This document shows, piece by piece, positions 29,150-38,309 of a stretch of 64,000 nucleotides of DNA (position 1 is the first letter of the stretch; each line of letters starts with the position of its first letter). This DNA comes from Verrucomicrobiales bacterium (lineage in GTDB: Bacteria; Verrucomicrobiota; Verrucomicrobiia; Limisphaerales; J093), in NCBI GenBank assembly GCA_015075445.1, contig JABTUJ010000015.1, positions 98,842-162,841 on the forward strand, in the 5' to 3' direction. A program made the translations under genes and the position numbers. The notes beneath the pieces were generated by a model. The model saw only the letters and a list, made by a program, of their open reading frames with translations. It did not search any database and was not told the origin of the DNA.

Positions 29150-31027
29150 ATGATTCTGACCACTGCTGAACTTGAGAGTCTCGTGGGCGTCCGGTTGCGC
29201 AGTCCGCACGATCTGTTGGGCATGCACCGGTTGGGCGATGGCTCGGGGGTGGTGGTGCGGACTTACCTGCCCAACGCGGCCGCGGTCGAGATCGTGCCCG
29301 TGCATGAGCCGCAGCGACCGCGCATCCGACTCGAGCGCCTGCACGAATCGGGGCTTTACGAGGGGGTGAGCCGCGAGACGGATCGGGTCTATGCCTACGA
29401 TCTGGTGGTGACGGATTACCAGGGCGGGCAGCGACGGATGCGGGATGCGTACTCGTTTCTGCCCACGCTGGGGGAACAGGATGTGTATCTGTTCGCGCAG
29501 GGGAACGAGCGGCGGTTGTACGACAAGCTGGGCGCGCAGTTGCGGGAGCCGGACGGGGTGCCGGGGGTGAGCTTCGCGGTGTGGGCGCCCAACGCGCAGC
29601 GGGTGAGCGTGGTGGGCGACTTCAACGCCTGGGACGGCCGGTACCACCCGATGCGGCTGCTGGGGCCGTCGGGCATCTGGGAGCTGTTCGTGCCGGGCCT
29701 GGGGGAAGGGACGCTGTACAAGTTCGAAGTGCAGGATTGCGAGGGGCAAGTGAGCCTGCGAGCCGATCCCTTTGCGTTCCTGTGCGAGGTGCCGCCCAAG
29801 CAGGCGTCGGTGGTGTGGAACAACCGCCGGTTTGCGTGGAACGACGAGGCCTGGCGCGAGCGGCGGCGGACCGCGAACCCGTGGCGCGAGCCGCTGAGCA
29901 TCTATGAAGTGCACATCGGGTCGTGGCGGAAGAAATCGGCGTTCGAATCGCTGAGCTACCGGGAGCTGGCGGGGCCGCTGGTGGATTATGTGCGGCAGAT
30001 GGGTTTCACGCACGTGGAGTTCCTGCCGCTGGCGGAGCATGCGTTTTACCCGAGCTGGGGCTATCAGGTGACCGGGTTTTACGCGCCGACCAGCCGGTTC
30101 GGGACCCCGGATGATCTTCAGTACCTGGTGAACGCGCTGCACGAGGCTGGCATTGGCGTGATCATGGACTGGGTGCCGGCACATTTTCCGCGGGATACCT
30201 GGGCGCTGGCGCACTTTGACGGAACGGCCTTGTACGAGCACGAGGATCCCCGCCAGGGCGCGCATCAGGACTGGGGCACACTGATCTTCAACTTCGGGCG
30301 GCACGAGGTGCGGAACTTCCTGACGGCGAATGCGCTCTTCTGGTGCGAGCGGTACCACCTGGACGGGCTGCGCGTGGATGCGGTGGCGTCGATGCTCTAC
30401 CTGGATTACTCGCGGAAGGAGGGGGAATGGGTGCCGAACCAGTACGGTGGGCGGGAGAATCTGGAGGCGATCGCGTTCCTGCGCGAGTTCAACCACCTGG
30501 TGCACACGGAGCATCCGGGGGTGCTGACCATCGCGGAGGAGAGCACGGCCTGGCCGCAGGTCACGCGTCCGCCTTACCTGGGCGGGCTCGGTTTCAGCTT
30601 CAAGTGGAACATGGGCTGGATGCACGACACGCTGGGCTACTTCAAACGGGAACCGGTCCATCGGAAGTTCCATCAGAACGACCTGACCTTCGCCATGCTC
30701 TACCACCACCACGAGAACTTCGTCCTGCCGCTGTCCCATGACGAAGTGGTGCACGGCAAGGGATCGCTGCGCGGGCGAATGCCGGGGGACGACTGGCAAG
30801 CCTTTGCGAACCTCCGCGCGCTCCTGGCCTATCAATGGCTGTTCCCGGGCAAGCAACTCCTGTTCATGGGCGGCGAGCTGGGCCAGAAGCGCGAGTGGAA
30901 CGAGAACGGGGAACTCGACTGGTGGCTGCTGCAGGCGGGGCCGTTCCACGCCGGCACCCAACGGTTCGTGCAGGAATTTGAACCAGCTCTACCGCGCGCA
31001 CGCCGGCCTGTGGGAAGGCGACCATGA
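29150..31027 (+). CDS. glgB: 1,4-alpha-glucan branching enzyme, C-terminal part frameshifted
   Basis: A GH13 enzyme that forms alpha-1,6 branches in glycogen. It has an N-terminal branching-enzyme domain (PHDLLGMHRLGDGSGVVVRT), CBM48 (FAVWAPNAQRVSVVGDFNAW) and the catalytic barrel. The nucleophile is Asp410 in DGLRVDAVASMLYLDY, the acid/base is Glu463 in TIAEESTAWPQVT, and the third acid is Asp531 in LSHDEVVHGKGS. The frame is lost after GTQRFVQ near base 30975. One base fewer gives LNQLYRAHAGLWEGDHDPHG, but further shifts are needed near 31070 and 31165 to reach the end of a normal C-terminal beta domain (PVPRHGYRV). The continuous frame therefore lacks the last 100 or so residues. Confidence 0.88.
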   Translation: MILTTAELESLVGVRLRSPHDLLGMHRLGDGSGVVVRTYLPNAAAVEIVPVHEPQRPRIRLERLHESGLYEGVSRETDRVYAYDLVVTDYQGGQRRMRDAYSFLPTLGEQDVYLFAQGNERRLYDKLGAQLREPDGVPGVSFAVWAPNAQRVSVVGDFNAWDGRYHPMRLLGPSGIWELFVPGLGEGTLYKFEVQDCEGQVSLRADPFAFLCEVPPKQASVVWNNRRFAWNDEAWRERRRTANPWREPLSIYEVHIGSWRKKSAFESLSYRELAGPLVDYVRQMGFTHVEFLPLAEHAFYPSWGYQVTGFYAPTSRFGTPDDLQYLVNALHEAGIGVIMDWVPAHFPRDTWALAHFDGTALYEHEDPRQGAHQDWGTLIFNFGRHEVRNFLTANALFWCERYHLDGLRVDAVASMLYLDYSRKEGEWVPNQYGGRENLEAIAFLREFNHLVHTEHPGVLTIAEESTAWPQVTRPPYLGGLGFSFKWNMGWMHDTLGYFKREPVHRKFHQNDLTFAMLYHHHENFVLPLSHDEVVHGKGSLRGRMPGDDWQAFANLRALLAYQWLFPGKQLLFMGGELGQKREWNENGELDWWLLQAGPFHAGTQRFVQEFEPALPRARRPVGRRP

Positions 31028-31308
31028 CCCGCACGGGTTCCAGTGGATCGACTGCGGCGACCACGAGAAATCGCCCGTTCGTCCGCCGGTTGCCGCTGAG
31101 CGGTGGCAGCGTGAGTTTGTCGGTGCTGGAACCTCACCCCGTGCCGCGCCACGGCTATCGCGTGGCTCCCCGGACCCGGCTCGTGGCGGGAGGTCTTTGA
31201 AGCAGGATGAGGTACGGAGGCACCGGCACCGCAATCTCGGGGCGTGACGGCTGAGGACGGATGCAGGCATACCGCCCAGCCCTGGTCGGCCCCGCTCACG
31301 CTGCCCCC
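31028..31308 (+). pseudogene. Remnant of the glgB C-terminal domain
   Basis: Bases 30976-31250 encode, in changing frames, family-like pieces of the glgB C-terminus: GFQWIDCGDHE, then FVRRLPLSGGSVSLSVLE, PVPRHGYRV and SWREVF. They are out of frame with the main glgB coding region. At least three single-base changes separate the pieces. Confidence 0.6.
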
Positions 31309-32454
31309 TCAGCGTGGTGGTGTTTCAGAGCGAAGGTTGAGCAGTCTGAGCGCGCCGACGCCGCCGGGATTCCAGTTGGTGAAGAGCACGTAGACTTCTC
31401 GATCCGCTCCTTCGCCGCGGAGGTACCAGCACGCGTCGTGGATGTGCTGCGCGTCGCCGTAGCCGAGGTCTTCCTTGGGTCGGAGGATGCTGACGATGGC
31501 GGGCCGCTTGAGGTTGAGAATGTAGATGGGGCCGGGGGTGTTGTCCGGACCGTTCAGGCAGGGGGCGAGCGCGTAATCGCCCCAGAGATCCACGTCGCAC
31601 ACCGTGCTCCCCGGGGGCAGGCCGTGCACTTCCAGCCACTCTGCCTGGTGCGCGACCAGCGTCGGACCCGCGCCTCGGGTCGGCCGAAACGAGCAGGGAA
31701 CGTCGCCGCAGTCGGGTGATGCCGTGGAGTTTGGGAGGCGGTCCGCCGCCCCTGTGATAAGCGCCGGTGAAAGCGAGCGGGTCGGTGGTGGCCGGCATGA
31801 AGCTACGCCCTGCCGTAGCCGTCAGCATAGACTTCCGGGGCGCGTGAAAGCGGCGTCGGTGGGCGCGAACCCGCGACCATCGGCATACGGCCCGCCCTGC
31901 GGGAGGCCCAGGGTGGTGACCTGGGCGAAGCGGGTGTCGGAGAGATACACGTGACCCTCCACGTTGTCGGTCGCGACGACGAGCGGCAGTTGCCCCGGCC
32001 GGCGCAGGAGGTCGGCACCATGGAGGTTGCCGCGGCTCAGGGCCGGGTCGCCTTGGATGACGGCAGCTCGGGTGAGCTGGTCGCTGAACGCGATCCAGCC
32101 GACCTGTTCGAGTCCCCAGTACACGATGTCGCGGTCGGGATCGACGACGAGGGTTCCGTGGGCGCCCTTGACGTGGGGTCGGGCCGTTTCGGGCACCGGG
32201 AGCAGGTCGGGGGCGGCGGCAAAGCGCCAGAACCCCTGGCCGGTGGTGCGGGGGGGCGTGCCGGCGAGGGGTGTTGGAGGCGGAACCGGGCCGCTGGCTT
32301 CGACCACGATGGGCAGGGGGGTGGCGGCAAGCGGGGCTGCGTCGGCGTGGGCGTGCGAATGGGGAGCCCCGTCATCGTGGGCCTGGAGGGTAGCGAGGCC
32401 GGTGGCCAGCAGGACGCTGAACAAGCCGCCCAAGCGGCGACCGAGTGAGTGCAT
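31309..32454 (-). pseudogene. Secreted beta-propeller (YncE/NHL-like) gene, fragmented
   Basis: The first 210 residues are intact from ATG 32454: a signal peptide (LFSVLLATGLATLQA), a His-rich stretch (HDDGAPHSHAHAD), and propeller-like strands (LVVDPDRDIVYWGLEQVGWI). After FAPTDAAFTRPGS the frame changes repeatedly. YADGYGRA, MPATTDPLAFTGAYHRGGG and finally STVCDVDLWGDYALAPCLNG and IHDACWYLRGEG follow in different frames down to 31309. The pieces are collinear, so this was one gene. It is the third broken gene in a row after kbl and glgB. Confidence 0.65.
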
Positions 32455-32595
32455 AGGTTGAGCCGGGTCCGGGGTTGGGCCCGACCGCGTTCGCGCGGTC
32501 TTGGATGTCGTTGTTTGGGCCGGTTGCCGGGACCGGGGCGGCAGAAGGTCTCAGAACACGAAACCAACGCAACTCTAATTCTCGAAGCCGGACGC

Positions 32596-35500
32596 CTACC
32601 GGGCGGCGGTGGCAGTCGGTTCGAGGCGGTGGAGGAGGAAGGGTTCGAACAGGCCGTAGCCGACGGTGGCGTACTGGTCGCCTGGGGGTGGACCATCCTT
32701 CGGACCGTTCTGGAACATGCTGGGCCAGGCGCTGCCCAGGGCATGGCCGCCGTGATGGGGTCCGAGCGTGTTCTTGAGGGTGCCGAAGACGACCACTTCG
32801 ATGGTGTTGTCGCCGGCGCGGACGGACGGCGTGACTTCGAGCTCCCACGGGGGTGCGCTGATGTAGCCGGCGAAGTCATCGTTGACCTTCACCCGAGCGA
32901 CGCTGCCGTACCAGGCCGGGAGGGAAACGACGTAGCGGCCGCGGGTCGGCGGAAGCGTGAAGGATTGGCGGTAGGCCACGCCGTGGGCGTAGAAGGGGTG
33001 ACCCTGCTCGTTCCAGCCCGGGCGGGCGCCGGCCAGGCCGCTGCCGTCCACGATGTACTTCGCGAGTCGCCGGTGCGTGGTGAGTTCGCTCGAGGCCTGA
33101 TGGACGGTGACGCCTTTGAGGGGCTGGTCGCCGGCGGCGAGGAACACGACTTCGGCCAGGCCGACAAAGCCGTTATCCGGCGGTTCGCCGGTGGCGGGGA
33201 AGGTCACCCCGGCGTGGTTGGCCAGGCACTCGAGCTTCACATAGCGAACGCCGGCGGCCTGGAGCGGGAGTGGCTGGCCTCGCGCCGGGCCGGTCGAGCG
33301 GGGTAGCTCAAAGGTGCCGCGGGCGGTGAGCGCGTCGGGGGCGGGGCCGGTGCTGATGCGGAGGGTCTTGGTGCCGCGGCTGGTCAGGTCGCGAACGTGG
33401 CCTTCGCAGTAGTTCCAGATCTCGACGGCGGCGAGGTCGGTGGGTTGGCCGAGGTCGAGGACGAGGAAGGGAGCGCGGTCATCGGCGCCGGGGTTGAAGC
33501 CGATGCCGCCGCTGAGCCACATGGTGCCGTCGGGATTGTTGCTGTGTGCGAGGACGGGTTGGGCGGTCCCGATCGTGAGCGGTCGATCCGGGGCAACGAC
33601 GAAGCCGCGGGCGGCGGGTTTCAGGGAGAAGTCACCGCGGAGATAGGCGGGTTCGAGTTCGTGGAAGATGGTGAACGGTCGGGCCTTGAGGGTGACGACG
33701 TTTTCGCCGGTGCGTGCGGCCTGGGCGAGCGCGATGCGGCCGAAGGCTTGGTCGAGCCACCAGTGCTGGAACTTGACGGCTTGCGCACCGGCGGGGGCGG
33801 GGCGGCCGGGTTGGGTGGGGGAAACTTCGGCGGCCACGACGGTGCCGTTGCAGGTGACGGTATAGAGGTCGGGGCGTTCGATGACGATTTCGAGGTTGGC
33901 GGGGACGGGGCCTTCGAGGGTGAAGCGGTAACTGGCTTCGAAGCCGCTGTCGGCGGGGAAGGTTTTCGCAATGAGCTCGTCCTTGAACTGGACGGCGCTG
34001 TCCCAGGGGTTGCGCGCCATGCTGTTCTTCTGCCAGGCAAACTGGTTGGCCGGGTAGAAGTACTGGTTGAGCCGGGTTTCGCCGCCGGCAGTGATGTCCA
34101 CGTAATCGAGCGTGAGGACGTTCGGTTCGAGGCGCTGCACCTCCAGCGGGCTGGTGGCGGCGAGGGACGTCCGGGTCGCGGGCTTGGCGGGTGTGGAGCG
34201 GGTGGCTTCGTTGGGCTCGTGGGCAAGGAACAGGAGCCGGCTGCCGGAGGGGGGCAGCTCAAAATCGACGGTGAGCCCACCGTTGGCCGGGCGCGCGGCC
34301 AGGGGCTGGCAGGTGCCGGTGCGGAGGTTCCATTCCTCGACGCCGCGGCGGGTGGTGAAGACGGATCCCTTCGAGGGCGCTTCGATGCTGGTGTTGACCA
34401 GGAGGAGGATCTCGCCGTCGTCGAGGTGGCGACGGTGATGGAAGAGGATGCCGCGGTCCTGGGGAACGCGATCGATGCGGAACCCTTCGCGGACGCCTTG
34501 GATGCCGGACAGGGCCGCCACGGCGTCTGCCTGCCCGACCTTCAGGAAGTGAGCCGGGAAGCGTTTCGTGAGCGCGGCGAAGGCATCCGACGCGGCCCCG
34601 TCCACACGGGTCGGGTGGTCGCCGAGGCTCCAAACCGCCAGGCCGGGCGAGGCCTGTTTGAGCAGGGCGACGGTGGATCCGTTCAGGTTTTCGTTGTGAG
34701 CCGGGAGAAGGATGCGGTCGTAGGTGCGATGACCGATGCGGAGGGCGGGGGTTCCGCGGTCGCCGCTGACGACCTTGCCGAGTCGGGCGAGGACGTCTTC
34801 GCAGCCGAGGTCGTATTCGATCTGGGCGGCCTCGAGGGCCATGAGGAGATGGAAGAAGGCGTCGCCGACCTCGCGGAGTCGGGGTTCGTTGTCCTGGTAC
34901 ATCCAGACGGTGGTGGTGGGGTGGATGACGAGCAGTTTGTTGATCTGCTCGCCTTGGGACATGGCGGCGGAGAGGCGGGCGAGGTACTGCGCGTTGACGT
35001 GGTAGGCCTCCCACCAGGGTTCATGGTAGCTGAAGCTCTGGGGATGATCGCGTTTGCGGGCCCCGCGGAGGGTGATGTAGCTGAGGTGCTCGTCGAAGGT
35101 GTTGACGCCGAGAACGCCGAGCCAGTCGCCGATGCGTTTCATGTCTTCGAAGCGCAGGTCCCAGCCACCGGCGCCGTAGATTTCGACGAGGGTACGCTGG
35201 CGGCCGAGCTGGTTGGCAATGCTGGAGACCTCGCGGCAGTAGCGGACGTTGCCGAACTGGGCGTGGTTGTGCTCGGCGTACTGGTTCATGAGGGTGTCCA
35301 CGCCGGGGCGATGTTGCCAGGCGGCCATGGCCATGTTGTCGGGGACGCCGGCGCAGTGGGGCCATTCATGATCCCAGTAGTGGCCGGTGAACTCGAGGCC
35401 GTTGCGGTCGCACCATTCGTACATGGGCTTGCCCCAGCGCTCGATGAAGAGCTCGTTGAGCAGGCAGAAGTAGTTGTGGCGGATGCGGCGCCAGTCACCG

Positions 35501-36342
35501 ACTTCCAGGCGGAGGCTGGGAAGGTGGTCGAGCAGGTGGTAGCCCCAGCGTTTCTGGAACTGCTCGGGCAGGTCGGGGCACCAGGGGAAACCGCCGGCGG
35601 GGCGGATATTCGGTTCGTCGGTGAACACGCCGGGGACGCGATGGCCGAAGTGATCGCCGAGCTCGCGTTTATAGGCCTCGAGGGTGACTTCGATGAACGT
35701 CTGGGTCACGCCCGGGGTGAGGAGGTTCACGTAGCACCGGTTGCCGTGCCACGGGGAATTGCCGGCGCGCTGGATCGAGGCCACGAGGTAGCGGGCCTCG
35801 GGCAGGGCTTCGCCGGCCTTGACGCGGGCGGTGACATCGGTGGTGTGGTCGCCCTCGAGGCGATGGACGGCGACGAGGGTGTCGTTCCACGCGGGGGCGG
35901 TCTTGGCATCACGGATCACGAGCCCCATGCCGCGGGATTCCGGCATGAGCTCCGGCACCCAGCCGCCGGCGAAACCGCTCGGGTAGGAGTTCTCGTCGTA
36001 GATCCAGATGTTCATGTCGAGCCGCGCGGCTTCGTCGAGGGCGACCTTCCAGAGGCGGAACCAGTCGTCGCCGAGGTAAGGGGTCATCAGGCCGGGCCGG
36101 GGATGGACAAAGGCCTGTTTGACCTGCTGGCCGGCCATGTCGCGGAGGGTGTCACGGATCTGCTGCTCGGTGAGCAGATCGTTCCAGACCCAGAGAGGCG
36201 CCGTGGCGTACTCGCGGGGCGGGTTGGCGAACATCGGTTTGACGGTGGCTGAGCTGGCGGCGCGAGCGAGGGGTGCGGCACCCAGGCAGACAGCCGCGAG
36301 CAGGATCGACAGCCCGACGGATAGGCGGTGGACGGCGTTCAT
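32596..36342 (-). CDS. Secreted GH106-like alpha-L-rhamnosidase
   Basis: About 1248 residues from the ATG at 36342, with a signal peptide (LSVGLSILLAAVCLGAAPLA). The N-terminus has PPREYATAPLWVWNDLLTEQ and QAFVHPRPGLMTPYLGDDW, characteristic of glycosyl hydrolase family 106. Candidate catalytic carboxylates lie in VFTDEPN, FTGHYWDHEWPHC and TLVEIYGAGGW. A GATase-like middle and C-terminal discoidin- and beta-sandwich-like modules (LVLDLGQPTDLAAVEIWNY, RYVVSLPAWYGSVARVKVN) complete it. Family members release rhamnose from pectic rhamnogalacturonan and related glycans. It is intact, in contrast to the genes just to its left. Confidence 0.82.
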   Translation of the reverse strand: MNAVHRLSVGLSILLAAVCLGAAPLARAASSATVKPMFANPPREYATAPLWVWNDLLTEQQIRDTLRDMAGQQVKQAFVHPRPGLMTPYLGDDWFRLWKVALDEAARLDMNIWIYDENSYPSGFAGGWVPELMPESRGMGLVIRDAKTAPAWNDTLVAVHRLEGDHTTDVTARVKAGEALPEARYLVASIQRAGNSPWHGNRCYVNLLTPGVTQTFIEVTLEAYKRELGDHFGHRVPGVFTDEPNIRPAGGFPWCPDLPEQFQKRWGYHLLDHLPSLRLEVGDWRRIRHNYFCLLNELFIERWGKPMYEWCDRNGLEFTGHYWDHEWPHCAGVPDNMAMAAWQHRPGVDTLMNQYAEHNHAQFGNVRYCREVSSIANQLGRQRTLVEIYGAGGWDLRFEDMKRIGDWLGVLGVNTFDEHLSYITLRGARKRDHPQSFSYHEPWWEAYHVNAQYLARLSAAMSQGEQINKLLVIHPTTTVWMYQDNEPRLREVGDAFFHLLMALEAAQIEYDLGCEDVLARLGKVVSGDRGTPALRIGHRTYDRILLPAHNENLNGSTVALLKQASPGLAVWSLGDHPTRVDGAASDAFAALTKRFPAHFLKVGQADAVAALSGIQGVREGFRIDRVPQDRGILFHHRRHLDDGEILLLVNTSIEAPSKGSVFTTRRGVEEWNLRTGTCQPLAARPANGGLTVDFELPPSGSRLLFLAHEPNEATRSTPAKPATRTSLAATSPLEVQRLEPNVLTLDYVDITAGGETRLNQYFYPANQFAWQKNSMARNPWDSAVQFKDELIAKTFPADSGFEASYRFTLEGPVPANLEIVIERPDLYTVTCNGTVVAAEVSPTQPGRPAPAGAQAVKFQHWWLDQAFGRIALAQAARTGENVVTLKARPFTIFHELEPAYLRGDFSLKPAARGFVVAPDRPLTIGTAQPVLAHSNNPDGTMWLSGGIGFNPGADDRAPFLVLDLGQPTDLAAVEIWNYCEGHVRDLTSRGTKTLRISTGPAPDALTARGTFELPRSTGPARGQPLPLQAAGVRYVKLECLANHAGVTFPATGEPPDNGFVGLAEVVFLAAGDQPLKGVTVHQASSELTTHRRLAKYIVDGSGLAGARPGWNEQGHPFYAHGVAYRQSFTLPPTRGRYVVSLPAWYGSVARVKVNDDFAGYISAPPWELEVTPSVRAGDNTIEVVVFGTLKNTLGPHHGGHALGSAWPSMFQNGPKDGPPPGDQYATVGYGLFEPFLLHRLEPTATAAR

Positions 36343-36397
36343 GGAGACGAGCTTGGAGGCGGGTGCGTGGTCCGCCTTGATGCGAGTCAAGTCCGTG

Positions 36398-36880
36398 TCA
36401 GGCTCCGAGGATGCGCTTCAACGCGGCAACGTCGAGCTGGTCCTTCTCCCGCCAGGAGGCCTCCTTGAGGCGGATGAGGTCCTGGGCGGAGAGGTAGGGG
36501 ATGAGCACGCCGCTGACCGCAAGATGGCGCAGCCGCGGGCGGAAGTCCGCCAGGGTGTGGCCACGCATCCGGGTGAAGATGTCCAGCTCGAACTCCTCCA
36601 TCACGCGGATCGAGCCTTCTTGGGGAGCAAAGTCCTCGAGCGTAAGTTCGCGGGCCCAGCCTTCGCCCCAGCCCGCCAGGCACGCGAGCAGCCGGGAAAG
36701 GTACTCCGCGGCGTCATCCACCAGGATGTCCACATCCACGGTCACCCGGGGGTACCCGTTCAGGATGACCGCCAGGCCCCCCACGACCGCGTAATCCACT
36801 CCCGCTTGGGCCAGAGCGACCAACAGCCTTTCGAACTGGGAAGTAGTCTGGTTCGGCTCGTGCACAGGCTTCCGGGGCAT
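36398..36880 (-). CDS. Small nucleotidyltransferase-fold protein (AbiEii/MNT-like)
   Basis: 160 residues. The motif VDYAVVGGLAVILNGYPRVT followed by VDVDILV is the GG...(D/E)x(D/E) core of the Pol-beta nucleotidyltransferase superfamily, with a third acidic position in FELDIFT. Proteins of this size and form (DUF6036/AbiEii-like) are often one half of a toxin-antitoxin or abortive-infection pair, but also occur alone. A possible partner would be read immediately upstream (36881-36992), where only a weak overlapping frame exists. Activity as a toxin is therefore not claimed. Confidence 0.7.
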   Translation of the reverse strand: MPRKPVHEPNQTTSQFERLLVALAQAGVDYAVVGGLAVILNGYPRVTVDVDILVDDAAEYLSRLLACLAGWGEGWARELTLEDFAPQEGSIRVMEEFELDIFTRMRGHTLADFRPRLRHLAVSGVLIPYLSAQDLIRLKEASWREKDQLDVAALKRILGA

Positions 36881-37139
36881 ACTTCCTCATGAAGGCGGCA
36901 AGTCCCTCCACCGCGGCCAACCGGCTCGACTGCGAGGCCGGCCGCCCCACGGCCCGACGCACGGGCTGCTGGAGCACTTCACGTTGCATCATCGCGACGG
37001 AAGGCTACGTCCCGCGCCGACCCGGGTCAATCGCCGCAGAACGAACCATCGCCCGAACTGCCCGGTCGGGGGTCAGGGCCAAGCTCGCCGATGCCCGCGT
37101 GCCCTGCTGCCGTGCTTCGCCCGGGACACGCAGACCACT
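36881..37139. other. Short gap between nucleotidyltransferase and nucleoside-hydrolase genes
   Basis: No supported gene. A minus-strand frame beginning at 36992 (MMQREVLQQPVRRAVG...GLAAFMRKYAPEA) runs into the nucleotidyltransferase gene out of frame. It may be a degraded upstream partner, but evidence is weak. Confidence 0.3.
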
Positions 37140-38288
37140 TCAACGTCCCCGAGTCGGGACCGGCAACCTGGACAGCAGGTCGGCCGTCGCTTCGGTCATG
37201 GCGCGGGCGTAGCGGGGGCGGTCACGAATCTCGAACTGCCACAGGGTCCGGGCGTCCGGACCGCTGGCGGGGCGCACGACGGCGTCGGCATCGACGGTGA
37301 TGGCGATTTCGCGGAAGCCGAACACGCCGTGGTCGCGCTGCAGTTCTCGCGGTTCCCCGGCGGCCGGGGGACGGGCGATGAACCGGCCGTCCTGCTCGAC
37401 AACGCGGCGGCCAGCGAGAGCGCCGAAGACGGCGGTGCACCAGAGGTTGCGCGTCTGGGCGAAGAGCCGGGCTTTGGCCTCGACGTCGACCGGTTCGGCG
37501 AGGAAGGGCAGCGGATCAGCGGCGGGCTTTTCGAGGGCGAAGCGGAAGAACTGGACGACCGGCGGTGAGGCGGCTGAGAGCAGGTCGCCGTGGGAGGCCT
37601 GCCAGAAGGAGGCGTGGCCGCCGTTCTGCCAAAGACCGCCGTCGAAACACGGCACCCAGGCGATGGGCAGGCCCGAGCGGAGGATGGCGATGTAGGCGGC
37701 GGGGTCGAGGCCCACGTTGTATTCGCGGAAGTCGGGATTGGCCGCCTCGCCGATGAACAGCAGGAGGCGACTCAACTTCGCGCGTAGAAGGGAGGGCTCG
37801 CGATTCCAGGCGGCCGCCACGTCGCGCAGGCTGCCGACGGCGATGAGTGCGACGGGGCGATCGGACGCACGCAGGGTGCGCAGGATGGCTTCCACGCCAC
37901 CCTGGAACTGGGAAGGTTGGTCGAGGCCGGTGTCCGCGGGACCTGTCAACGGCCTGGAAAGCCCCGGGAAGCTGGGGAGGTTGCGGCCGGTGAGGTGGTT
38001 GAGTTGGGCGATGGGGAGGCGGCCGGGGCGCTGGAGCTGTGGCTCACCCTGATCAAGCACGATGCACTTCACGTCGAACTCGGGCAGGGCGTAGAGGGTG
38101 GCGAGGTCGAAGTGGTCATCCGGGTCGTCGTGCGGATGGAAGAGATCGGTGCAGTAAATGACCGGCACCGGTTGAGCCGCGGAGGTCTCCGGTGCGGCGG
38201 CGAGGGCGGCGGGGACGGACCACTGCAGCAGGAGCGCCGCGATGGAGGCGATCAGCGGACCAAGCGAGAAGACGGAGGGACGTGGCAT
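37140..38288 (-). CDS. Secreted nucleoside-hydrolase-like protein
   Basis: 382 residues with a signal peptide (LIASIAALLLQWSVPAALAA). The mature start PVIYCTDLFHPHDDPDDHFD resembles the DTDxxxDDxxA calcium- and substrate-binding motif of inosine-uridine nucleoside hydrolases. VALIAVGSLRDVAAAW corresponds to the family GPLTNVA-type loop, and NPDFREYNVGLDPAAYIAIL to the NxxxDPxAA region. Exported members with altered substrates are common in polysaccharide-degrading verrucomicrobia. It lies 21 bases downstream of the S9 peptidase gene on the same strand. Confidence 0.72.
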   Translation of the reverse strand: MPRPSVFSLGPLIASIAALLLQWSVPAALAAAPETSAAQPVPVIYCTDLFHPHDDPDDHFDLATLYALPEFDVKCIVLDQGEPQLQRPGRLPIAQLNHLTGRNLPSFPGLSRPLTGPADTGLDQPSQFQGGVEAILRTLRASDRPVALIAVGSLRDVAAAWNREPSLLRAKLSRLLLFIGEAANPDFREYNVGLDPAAYIAILRSGLPIAWVPCFDGGLWQNGGHASFWQASHGDLLSAASPPVVQFFRFALEKPAADPLPFLAEPVDVEAKARLFAQTRNLWCTAVFGALAGRRVVEQDGRFIARPPAAGEPRELQRDHGVFGFREIAITVDADAVVRPASGPDARTLWQFEIRDRPRYARAMTEATADLLSRLPVPTRGR

Positions 38289-38309
38289 GTCGTGAAGAGG
38301 GGCGTGCCG

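Noticed and set aside
28127..30961. A 944-codon minus-strand open frame across glgB and kbl
   Set aside because: It is antisense to the glgB catalytic domain and passes through the hairpin repeat array and an off-frame part of kbl.
33397..36252. A 951-codon plus-strand open frame
   Set aside because: It is antisense to the GH106-like gene, which has a signal peptide and family motifs.
36881..36992. A toxin-antitoxin partner for the nucleotidyltransferase
   Set aside because: The only frame there overlaps the gene out of frame and has no motif, so a two-gene system is not supported.
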